Part shown: in pieces, positions 1 to 6,612 of the stretch
Layout: each line of letters begins with the position of its first letter
Position numbering within the stretch: position 1 is the first letter of the stretch
Assembly (NCBI GenBank): GCA_043738095.1
Contig: JAYSZI010000071.1
Span: forward strand, 1-64,000
DNA: 64,000 bases
Reading direction: 5' to 3'
From: Lysobacter_K sp043738095
GTDB taxonomy: Bacteria > Pseudomonadota > Gammaproteobacteria > Xanthomonadales > Xanthomonadaceae
Program-made: the position numbers and the translations under genes
The notes under the pieces: generated by a model
The model's database searches: none
What the model was told of the DNA's origin: nothing
What the model saw: the letters and a program-made list of their open reading frames with translations, nothing else

Positions 1-933
1 GGCAAGGGCCCCATCCTGTCGATGTACAGCCAGAGCGGGCAGGTGGTGTACCAGCACAACGACCGCGAAAGCAAAGGCGTGGATCACGTGTATCTGGGCG
101 GCAGCCTGATCGCCACGCTGGACCGCATGTGGGCCACGGGGGCCACGGTGACCAAGTACCACCACACCGATGCGCTGGGCAGCCCCGTGGCGACGACGGA
201 CAGCGGTGGGCAGGTGGTGGATCGGACCAAGTGGGAGCCGTATGGCGCGGCAATAGGCAAGACGATCAGCGGCGTGGGCTATACCGGGCACGTGATGGAT
301 GGCGAGACCGGGCTGACGTATATGCAGCAGCGCTATTACGATCCGACCCTCGGGAGGTTCTTGAGCGTTGATCCGGTTACTGCCGATTCCAACACCGGCG
401 GGAACTTCAACCGGTATTGGTATGCGAACAATAGCCCCTACAAGTTCACCGATCCGGATGGACGGGTGGCCTTTCTGATTCCCGTTGGCATCTTCATTCT
501 AAAGGAAGTGGCTGGCGAGGTATTTGAGCAGACAACTGGAATACCAGCTCCAACAGTGAAGAACGCGGGCAAGGCGGCAGTTAAGCAAGTTGCGAGAGCC
601 GCCCGCGCTGCGAATGCTGCCCGTGGTCGAGCGAGTGAGGCTAGAAAGCTTGCAGAAATTGGAGCAACCAAAAACACAGCGAAGGTCGCCACCTCGACGG
701 GTGATCGAATTCGCGATGGCACGAAGGCCGACGGCACTCACGTTGAGATCAAGGACAAAAAGCGCGTAGACAACACTGCGCAATTGAGAGGTTTAGACGA
801 AGCTGCAGGTAAGGACGGCCAGAGGTTGGAGCTCCACACTGGCGAACAAAGCAACGTTTCGAGGAATGTAAATGAAAGAACTCTTCCGAACACTGACGTT
901 ATCAAATGGAAAGACCTTGGGCCAGGTAGCTGA
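1..933 (+). CDS. RHS-repeat protein, C-terminal part, with nuclease-like toxin tip (5' end outside window)
   Basis: The reading frame is open from the first base, so the gene starts upstream. The first ~145 residues are the end of an RHS core: YD-type motifs, then RYYDPTLGRFLSVDP and the closing DPDG motif near residue 148. RHS proteins form a shell around a polymorphic toxin that follows this core. The tip here (about 160 residues) is lower in GC than the core. It starts with a hydrophobic stretch and an Ala/Arg-rich linker, and ends in a module with RIRDG, then VEIKDK, then a Gln in TAQLRG. That D...ExK...Q spacing fits a PD-(D/E)xK restriction-endonuclease-fold toxin (Tox-REase-7-like). 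The family call for the tip is inference; the RHS call is firm. A probable immunity gene begins two bases after the stop. Confidence 0.85.
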   Translation, partial: GKGPILSMYSQSGQVVYQHNDRESKGVDHVYLGGSLIATLDRMWATGATVTKYHHTDALGSPVATTDSGGQVVDRTKWEPYGAAIGKTISGVGYTGHVMDGETGLTYMQQRYYDPTLGRFLSVDPVTADSNTGGNFNRYWYANNSPYKFTDPDGRVAFLIPVGIFILKEVAGEVFEQTTGIPAPTVKNAGKAAVKQVARAARAANAARGRASEARKLAEIGATKNTAKVATSTGDRIRDGTKADGTHVEIKDKKRVDNTAQLRGLDEAAGKDGQRLELHTGEQSNVSRNVNERTLPNTDVIKWKDLGPGS

Positions 934-935
934 GT

Positions 936-1766
936 ATGGATGCCCTCGTTAGCGTAAGTGTGAGGCTGGGGAGCTTTCGTTCGTTACTTGAACGCATTGC
1001 TGCTCTGCCAAAGCCATTTCGCCCAACATACTTTACAGTTGGTGAAAGGGTCCAAGATAAGGAGAGTTCGCGCATTGATGACGCTTCGCGCTTTTCAGCA
1101 TTTGTTGATGACCATGTAGGGCGTATTTCTGGCTGCGATCTGATCGGCGACAAACTTCGATTCGGCATTTTCGTAGGGGCAAGCCGAACGGCTAATCACG
1201 AGCCTACCCATATCGGATGCTCGGTCATCTTGCGGGGCGCGCGGTGGCGGTCGGCTGACTATGAGTTGTTGTTACGGCTTCTATGTGCCATCCCTGGCGT
1301 CGAATGTGGAGACGCATGCCTGCGTGATGAATGGAAGCATAGGCATTTGTGCGTAAAGGAGCTAGAGCGTATGTCGATTCAGACCACGCTTGGTGTGGAC
1401 ATGAGTCCGCAGTTGACGGGCTTGTACTGGTGGACAGTCTTCTCGGAAGAACTTGCGGAGCGGCACCAATTAGATCACGAAGAACTCAAAAAATTTGCTG
1501 AGCACAGCGAATGTTGGAAGACGGAAAAGGACGGGGCGCTCCACGCATTTCGACTTTATACGTCCCCGGATGACTGGCGTGAGCAGGACGCTCACGTTTC
1601 GAGATTCCTTGAGAGGCATCCGAACTTTTTTAGTATGGTGCGCATCCAGCCGCTGGTCATGGAAGCTCAAACAAAGGAGGAGTTTGACGCTTTCGTCCGG
1701 CCTTATCGCGCGGGGGCGTTTCCCTGGGAGAAAAGCCCGCGCAACAGCGGGGTCAGGCTCACTTAA
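936..1766 (+). CDS. putative immunity protein for the RHS toxin
   Basis: A 276-residue soluble protein with no signal peptide or membrane segment. Its ATG lies two bases after the stop of the RHS gene, the usual place for the cognate immunity gene, and its base composition matches the low-GC toxin tip rather than the surroundings. It is rich in Trp, Glu and Asp (for example LTGLYWWTVF, DDWREQDAHVS). The general shape recalls the Imm52-type immunity proteins, but I cannot assign a family with confidence. The last few codons (SGVRLT) lie in a short repeated sequence (GGGGTCAGGCTCACTT), so the natural 3' end may have been replaced by a rearrangement. Function is inferred mainly from position. 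Confidence 0.6.
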   Translation: MDALVSVSVRLGSFRSLLERIAALPKPFRPTYFTVGERVQDKESSRIDDASRFSAFVDDHVGRISGCDLIGDKLRFGIFVGASRTANHEPTHIGCSVILRGARWRSADYELLLRLLCAIPGVECGDACLRDEWKHRHLCVKELERMSIQTTLGVDMSPQLTGLYWWTVFSEELAERHQLDHEELKKFAEHSECWKTEKDGALHAFRLYTSPDDWREQDAHVSRFLERHPNFFSMVRIQPLVMEAQTKEEFDAFVRPYRAGAFPWEKSPRNSGVRLT

Positions 1767-2083
1767 CGAAACAACGGGGTTCAAAAGAATGGTGTCAGAG
1801 ACACTTCTCACGGCCGACCCTGCGCCTCCGAAACGGCGGAAAACGTTGCGCCTTCAGAACCGATCGGTGACCGGCATGAAGCGCCACTGGCCAGGCGGAA
1901 CTTTGCCCAGCGAAATGCGGCTAATGCGGGTGCGCTTGATCGTGAGGGCCGTCAATCCGACCTCGGCGGGTACAACGCCCACCGGGCGAGTTGGAGTACA
2001 TCGCATAGCTAAGGGCAGCCGGAAAGCTGACCGAGGCCTGGCGCCGTAGTCGCCTTATCTTCGGCGCGAGCGTCGGCGATCGC
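1767..2083. other. intergenic region with a degenerate repeated motif
   Basis: No convincing gene. Two related 16-base words, GGGGTCAGGCTCACTT (about 1749-1764) and GGTGTCAGAGACACTT (about 1790-1805), straddle the end of the putative immunity gene. They agree at 12 of 16 positions and look like remnants of a repeat or insertion. Longer open frames here have no coding character. Confidence 0.4.
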
Positions 2084-2113
2084 AAAAAAACGGCCGCCCT
2101 TCGGCAGCCGTTT
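2084..2113 (-). terminator. intrinsic terminator of the outer-membrane barrel gene
   Basis: Read on the minus strand this is an 11-base-pair stem (AAACGGCUGCC with GGCGGCCGUUU, one U-G pair), a GAAG loop, and seven U residues. It starts about 22 bases after the stop codon of the minus-strand gene at 2136-2696. Confidence 0.92.
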
Positions 2114-2135
2114 ACGTGTCGAGTGCTGGAGGCGA

Positions 2136-2696
2136 TCAGAAGCGTGCTTCAAGGCCTAGCGTCAGCGTATCGGAGGTAACGTCCACGCCGTCGCCGCCGG
2201 CCTTTAGGCGATCGTAGTTCACGCTGAGCCCAAACTTCTCGTGGAAGTCATAGCCCGCGCCGACACCGTAGTAAGGCTTCGCAGAGCTCGCCTCAACCTC
2301 CTCCACCGAGCCGTCTGCTTCCACGGTCGCCACGCCACGCGCAATGCCGGCGCGGCCGCCGATGAAGAACCCCTGGTGGTTCCCGCCGAAGTTCTTTTTG
2401 GCGGCCAGACCGATGCCGACCCCATGGAACTTCAAACGGTAGTTATCGAAGCCATCATTGAAGGTTGTGCTGTAGAGCTGGCTGTAGAAACCTTCCGCTG
2501 CGAAGTTCGGGGTGAACCAGTAGCCGCCGCGAACGCCCCAACTGCTGTCCTTGTCGCTGCCGCCAAAGCTGTCAACGCTGATGTCGACATCGCTACGGCC
2601 GCCTTCGACGCGGACGAACCCCATGCCGTCGGCGAACGCCGGCGCCGAAAGACCTGCGAGCGCAAGGCCAGCGACGAGCATCATTTGCTTATTCAT
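2136..2696 (-). CDS. outer-membrane beta-barrel protein (OmpW/OmpA-barrel-like, porin family)
   Basis: A 186-residue protein with a clear signal peptide (positively charged MNKQ start, hydrophobic core, cleavage after APAFA). The mature part alternates Gly, aromatic and polar residues in short amphipathic strands (YWFTPNFAAEGFY, PYYGVGAGYDF) and ends in LEARF with a terminal Phe, the signature read by the BAM complex. The length fits an eight-stranded barrel of the OmpA-N/OMP_b-brl type with no periplasmic domain. It is a monocistronic gene: a strong terminator follows and a long non-coding stretch precedes it. Physiological role unknown. Confidence 0.85.
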   Translation of the reverse strand: MNKQMMLVAGLALAGLSAPAFADGMGFVRVEGGRSDVDISVDSFGGSDKDSSWGVRGGYWFTPNFAAEGFYSQLYSTTFNDGFDNYRLKFHGVGIGLAAKKNFGGNHQGFFIGGRAGIARGVATVEADGSVEEVEASSAKPYYGVGAGYDFHEKFGLSVNYDRLKAGGDGVDVTSDTLTLGLEARF

Positions 2697-3407
2697 TGCG
2701 TGTTCCCTTGTTGAGATTATGAAAGTCCAATTCCTATCGGACGGCGAATTGTAAGGGGAAATACCCCCCCCGATGGGACATAAGAATTTGTCTAAAGTTG
2801 GCTAGGGTGGGCATCAACTGGGAAAAACGGGGCTCGCACAACGAAAATACCGCCAGCTGGGAGGCGGCGACATGAGTTTTCAGAGAACGTTAGCGTTTGA
2901 ATCGGTACCGATCGAGCAACAAGCAAGGCCCGCTTTGGCGGGGCTTGTCACTCGTGGCGATTTGCTTAGCTGATGAATGATGGACTTGCGGGAGCGCCCT
3001 CGAGTCTTTCCTACGTCAGCGAGTGGCTTCGACCGGTCGCGTTGCGCCGTTGCGTTGCCCGGGGCGTGCACCGGCGCAACAGTTGACCAGCCCACGAACT
3101 AGGCCGCTGTCCGCCATGTCCCGTTCGTGTCGCCGGGCGGGGGCATAAAGCACACGCAAGCTGCTGGCGCGCCGAAGCCGTTATCGTGGCGGGCATGCCT
3201 TCTCAATGTCGACGGCCGTCACGTCTGGGTTGCGTGGTTTTTCTAGACGTGACTACGCGCGCAGCTCTTATGCCTTACGACGCGCGAGCAGCGCCCTGGC
3301 CGCATCCGGAGGTGGCAGACGTGAAGCCAGAGGCGCCAAGTTCGGGGTGAAGATCCGCCGATCCGCAGCGATGGCCCATCCCCTACACCTGACGCGCGTC
3401 GCTGTGG

Positions 3408-3431
3408 CCCCGCCCATGCCTGCGGGGTTTT
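3408..3431 (+). terminator. plus-strand intrinsic terminator with no obvious gene upstream
   Basis: CCCCGC and GCGGGG form a six-pair GC stem around an eight-base loop, followed by TTTT. No gene reading toward it can be supported, so it may belong to a remnant element or a small RNA. Confidence 0.55.
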
Positions 3432-3571
3432 CCGACGCCGCGCGCGCGCGCGGCAATAAACAAAACGGGGACAATGCGGGAAGGAGACTGAGTCGGCCTA
3501 GCCCGATACCGTCAAGGACTCTAAAGTAGGCCGAAATAGAAATGCCACGCGACGTCCTAGGACGCGCAACG

Positions 3572-3592
3572 TGGGGGTATTTCTGGGGGTAT
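3572..3592 (+). repeat. direct repeat TGGGGGTAT x2, 12-base period
   Basis: Two copies of TGGGGGTAT at 3572-3580 and 3584-3592. Such tandem words are typical of the sequence just in front of island-type tyrosine recombinase genes, but here no recombinase follows; the next gene is the nucleotide-sugar dehydrogenase at 3680. Confidence 0.5.
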
Positions 3593-3679
3593 ACGCCGAT
3601 CCCTATAAAAACAATCAATGTAAATCAAACGGTTAGGGGGCTTTACGTTGCCCCTGCGACCAATCACTGAGGGGCACGC

Positions 3680-4960
3680 ATGCACGATCCTCGCGACGCA
3701 CGGATTGCCGTCATCGGATTGGGGTATGTCGGGCTGCCGCTTGCGGTCGAGTTCGGCAAATATTTCCCGACGCTGGGCTACGACATCGACGGCAATCGCA
3801 TCGCGCGCCTGCGCAACGGCGACGACAGCAATCGCGAATCGAGTGCGGAGGAAATTGCCGGTTCCCTGCAACTGGCCTTCACCGGCGCGCTGGACGACCT
3901 TCGCGCGTGCAACGTGTTTGTCGTGACCGTGCCGACGCCGGTCGATGAGCACAAGCGCCCGGATTTCTCCCCGTTGCTCGACGCCAGCCGTGCACTCGGC
4001 GGCGTGCTCAAGGTTGGCGATACGGTGATCTACGAATCGACGGTGTACCCGGGCGCGACCGAGGAGATCTGCGTGCCGGAGCTGGAGCGCGCGTCCGGGT
4101 TGCGCTTCAATCACGACTTCTTCGTCGGCTACAGCCCGGAACGGATCAATCCCGGCGACCGGCAGCGGCGCTTGACCGACATCCCCAAGGTGACGTCGGG
4201 CTCGACCCCGGCCGCAGCTGAATTTGTCGATGCGTTGTACCGCACGATCATCCGCGCCGGCACCCACAAGGCGGCGAGCCTGAAGGTGGCCGAGGCGGCG
4301 AAGGTGATCGAGAACACCCAGCGCGACGCCAACATCGCGTTGATCAACGAGTTTGCACTGATCTTCCAGCGTCTGGGCATCGACACCACGCAGGTGCTGG
4401 AGGCCGCGGGCACCAAGTGGAATTTTCTGCCGTTCCGCCCCGGCCTGGTCGGCGGTCATTGCATCGGCGTGGATCCCTATTACCTGATCCAGAAGGCGCA
4501 GGCGGCCGGCTACTATCCGGACATCCTATTGGCGTGCCGGCGCATCAACGACGCGATGGGCGAACATGTGGCGGCCGACGTGATCAAGCGCATGATCCAG
4601 CGCGGCATCGCCGTAGCCGGGTCGCGCATCCTGATCCTGGGCATCACCTTCAAGGAAAACTGTTCCGATCTGCGCAACACGCGCGTGGTCGACCTGGCCC
4701 GGCAGTTTGGCGAGTACCGGGCGCAGGTCGATATTTACGATCCGTGGGCCAATGCCGACGAAGCCCATCGGGAGCACGGCATCCAGTTGCTGGCGGAGTT
4801 GCCGGCCCCAGGCAGTTACGACGCGATCGTTTTGGCCGTGGCTCACGATGAATTCCGCACGCTAGGGGCTGAGGGCGCGCGTGCGCTCGGGCGTGGCAAT
4901 GCCTTGCTGTACGACATCAAGAGTCTGTTCCCGCTTGAGGCGGTGGATGCGCGCTTGTAA
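3680..4960 (+). CDS. tviB: UDP-N-acetyl-hexosamine 6-dehydrogenase (TviB/WbpA-type nucleotide-sugar dehydrogenase)
   Basis: At 426 residues this matches the TviB family length. It oxidises the C6 hydroxyl of a UDP-N-acetylated sugar to the uronic acid in two NAD-dependent steps, supplying capsule or O-antigen sugars. Visible signatures are the Rossmann motif GLGYVG (residues 13-18), the VPTPVDEHKRPD loop, and the catalytic Cys261 in GGHCIGVDPYYL. The third dinucleotide-sugar domain contains GITFKENCSDLRNTRVVDL. PDFSPL and GYSPERINPGD are typical of the TviB/WbpA branch rather than UDP-glucose dehydrogenase, though substrate cannot be fixed by eye. The start is preceded by GAGGGG. No epimerase (TviC) or glycosyltransferase lies next to it, so the pathway partners must be elsewhere. 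Confidence 0.88.
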   Translation: MHDPRDARIAVIGLGYVGLPLAVEFGKYFPTLGYDIDGNRIARLRNGDDSNRESSAEEIAGSLQLAFTGALDDLRACNVFVVTVPTPVDEHKRPDFSPLLDASRALGGVLKVGDTVIYESTVYPGATEEICVPELERASGLRFNHDFFVGYSPERINPGDRQRRLTDIPKVTSGSTPAAAEFVDALYRTIIRAGTHKAASLKVAEAAKVIENTQRDANIALINEFALIFQRLGIDTTQVLEAAGTKWNFLPFRPGLVGGHCIGVDPYYLIQKAQAAGYYPDILLACRRINDAMGEHVAADVIKRMIQRGIAVAGSRILILGITFKENCSDLRNTRVVDLARQFGEYRAQVDIYDPWANADEAHREHGIQLLAELPAPGSYDAIVLAVAHDEFRTLGAEGARALGRGNALLYDIKSLFPLEAVDARL

Positions 4961-5116
4961 ACCTCGCTGAGGCGATCGAAACCGCGCGACCCACGGTATC
5001 CGCTCGCAGGGCAGGTGCGACGAAAACATCACTCGACTCCTGCCTTTGAAGGGAGACAGGCCTAAAAAGCGAATCGGCGGCGACGTAACGGATATGGCGA
5101 CCGCACTAATAGCCTG

Positions 5117-5132
5117 ACCTGATTAATCAGGT
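5117..5132. promoter_or_regulatory. perfect 16-base palindrome between convergent genes
   Basis: ACCTGATTAATCAGGT is its own reverse complement. It sits in the 267-base gap between the 3' ends of tviB and arsC, where a promoter operator is not expected. It could be an orphan operator, a methyltransferase or nucleoid-protein site, or a weak bidirectional hairpin; no U tract adjoins it. Confidence 0.45.
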
Positions 5133-5227
5133 GACCTTCCTGCTTTCGCAAAATGTGGAGCGCGTGCGTTAGCAACCTGCGGCGGCGTAGCGGTTGGCGA
5201 ACGGTCTGCTTGAGGCGATACCACCCC

Positions 5228-5581
5228 TCAATCCAACAACGACAGCACCCGCTCAGGTGGGCGCCCGATCACCGCTGTATTGCCGTAGACAAATATCGGC
5301 CGCTCGATCAAGCGCGGATGGGCGGCCATCGCGGCCAACAGTTGCTCCTCGGTCTTGGCAGTGTCGGCCAGGCCTAACTCCGCGTACTCGGCCTCGCCCG
5401 TGCGTAGCAAATCCCGGGCCGATACACCGAGCATGGCCACCAATGCCTGGAGTTCGTCGACGTCCGGCGGCGTGTCGAGATAAGCCACAACCCGTGGCGA
5501 TACCCCGCGTTCCCGCAGCAATCCCAGTGCCTCGCGTGATTTGGAACAACGGGGGTTGTGGTACAGGCGTGAGTCGGTCAT
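5228..5581 (-). CDS. arsC: glutaredoxin-dependent arsenate reductase
   Basis: A 117-residue ArsC/Spx-family protein that reduces arsenate to arsenite in the cytosol through a Cys nucleophile recycled by glutathione and glutaredoxin. The motif YHNPRCSKSR carries the catalytic Cys12. The three arginines that bind the oxyanion in E. coli ArsC have counterparts in LLRTGEAEY, HPRLIERPI and GRPPERVL. I chose the ATG at 5581 (MTDSRLYHNP) over an upstream in-frame start because the family begins there. It is divergent from ku with a 116-base gap, and it has no arsenite exporter or ArsR nearby. Some ArsC-like proteins in this family act on other substrates, so arsenate as substrate is likely but not certain. 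Confidence 0.88.
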   Translation of the reverse strand: MTDSRLYHNPRCSKSREALGLLRERGVSPRVVAYLDTPPDVDELQALVAMLGVSARDLLRTGEAEYAELGLADTAKTEEQLLAAMAAHPRLIERPIFVYGNTAVIGRPPERVLSLLD

Positions 5582-5697
5582 CGCAGTGCCTCTCGAATTT
5601 ATGGGCCGGCCATTATCACTGAGAGATAACGTCAGCTTCACTTGGCGAGGACGGCAGCTGCGCGAGTGTTGCCCAATTAACGCGACGGAGGCTTGCC

Positions 5698-6609
5698 ATG
5701 GCACGACCGATCTGGACCGGCTCCCTGTCGTTCGGACTGTTGAATATCCCGATCCAGTTGATGCCCGGCGAACACCGCACCGACATTTCCTTTCGCATGC
5801 TCGATGCGCGCACCAACGATCCGGTGCGCTATGAGCGCGTCAATGCCGAAACTGGAGAAGAGGTGCCTTGGAAGGAGATCGTCAAGGCGTACGAGTACGA
5901 CAAGGGCAGCTACGTCGTGCTGGCACCGGCCGACATCGCCGAGGCCGCATCGGAGCACAAGGAGATGATCGCGCTGGAAGCCTTTGTCGACCAGAGTTCT
6001 ATCTCGCCGGCGTATCTGGAAAAACCCTACTTGCTGGTCCCGGGCAAGAAAGCAGAAAAGGGCTACGTGCTATTACGCGAAGTGCTGAAAAAATCCAAGC
6101 GCGTGGGCATCGGCCGCGTAGTGATACGCACGCGCGAATATCTGTCGATGGTGATCCCCCAGGGCGACGCGCTGATGTTGATACTGATGCGTTTCCCGCA
6201 GGAGCTGGTAGACCCGGCCGAGTACAAAATTCCCGAGGGCGGCGCGTCCAAGTGGAAGGTCACGCCCAAGGAAATGGAGATGGCGCAGACGCTGCTGGAG
6301 TCGATGGCCGAGGAATGGAAGCCCGATGCGTACAAGGACGAGTTCCGCGAGCGGCTGCACGCGGTGATCAACAAACGCATCAAAGCCAAGGGCGCTACCA
6401 CCACGATCGATGAGGAAGGCGAGGCCGCGCCAGCGGAGGCGGCTACCAACGTGGTCGACTTCATGGCGCTGCTGCAGCAGAGCCTCAAGAAGAAGGGACA
6501 GGTCGGAAAAGACGGCGACGGGGACGATGGTGGAAAGGGCGCGAAGAAGCCCACGCGCGCCCCAGTGAAAAAGGCAACCAAGGCCGCCAAGCCCCGCAAG
6601 CAGGCCTGA
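5698..6609 (+). CDS. ku: bacterial Ku, non-homologous end-joining protein
   Basis: A 303-residue Ku homodimer subunit that encircles DNA ends and recruits LigD. The N-terminal MARPIWTGSLSFGLLNIPI is the family hallmark, followed by the bridge and pillar region (YEYDKGSYVVL, LEKPYLLVPGKK, RVGIGRVVIRTREYL). After about residue 255 the protein ends in a Lys/Ala/Pro-rich basic tail, as in many bacterial Ku proteins, which probably aids DNA threading and ligase binding. The stop is three bases before the ATG of ligD, so the two are co-transcribed. This gives the organism a two-component repair route for double-strand breaks outside replication. Confidence 0.96.
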   Translation: MARPIWTGSLSFGLLNIPIQLMPGEHRTDISFRMLDARTNDPVRYERVNAETGEEVPWKEIVKAYEYDKGSYVVLAPADIAEAASEHKEMIALEAFVDQSSISPAYLEKPYLLVPGKKAEKGYVLLREVLKKSKRVGIGRVVIRTREYLSMVIPQGDALMLILMRFPQELVDPAEYKIPEGGASKWKVTPKEMEMAQTLLESMAEEWKPDAYKDEFRERLHAVINKRIKAKGATTTIDEEGEAAPAEAATNVVDFMALLQQSLKKKGQVGKDGDGDDGGKGAKKPTRAPVKKATKAAKPRKQA

Positions 6610-6612
6610 GTC

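Larger units (their letters stand above)
2697..3679. other. gene-poor region, possible genomic-island edge
   Basis: About 980 bases without a supportable gene. It holds a hairpin at 2925-2946 (AAGGCCCGC/GCGGGGCTT, one mismatch) without a U tract, a plus-strand terminator at 3408-3431, and a TGGGGGTAT direct repeat at 3572-3592. I recall open frames like those in 3206-3618 appearing in several proteobacterial genomes near integrase genes, and I read them as non-coding. No integrase is present. Confidence 0.5.

Noticed and set aside
1495..2049. 184-codon plus-strand frame
   Set aside because: Overlaps the immunity gene in another frame for half its length, and the rest is Arg/Thr/Gly-rich without family features.
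3206..3618. Overlapping open frames of 107 and 116 codons on opposite strands
   Set aside because: Arg/Ala/Ser-rich composition, no ribosome-binding site, a terminator stem inside, and mutual overlap; such frames recur near island borders without evidence of expression.
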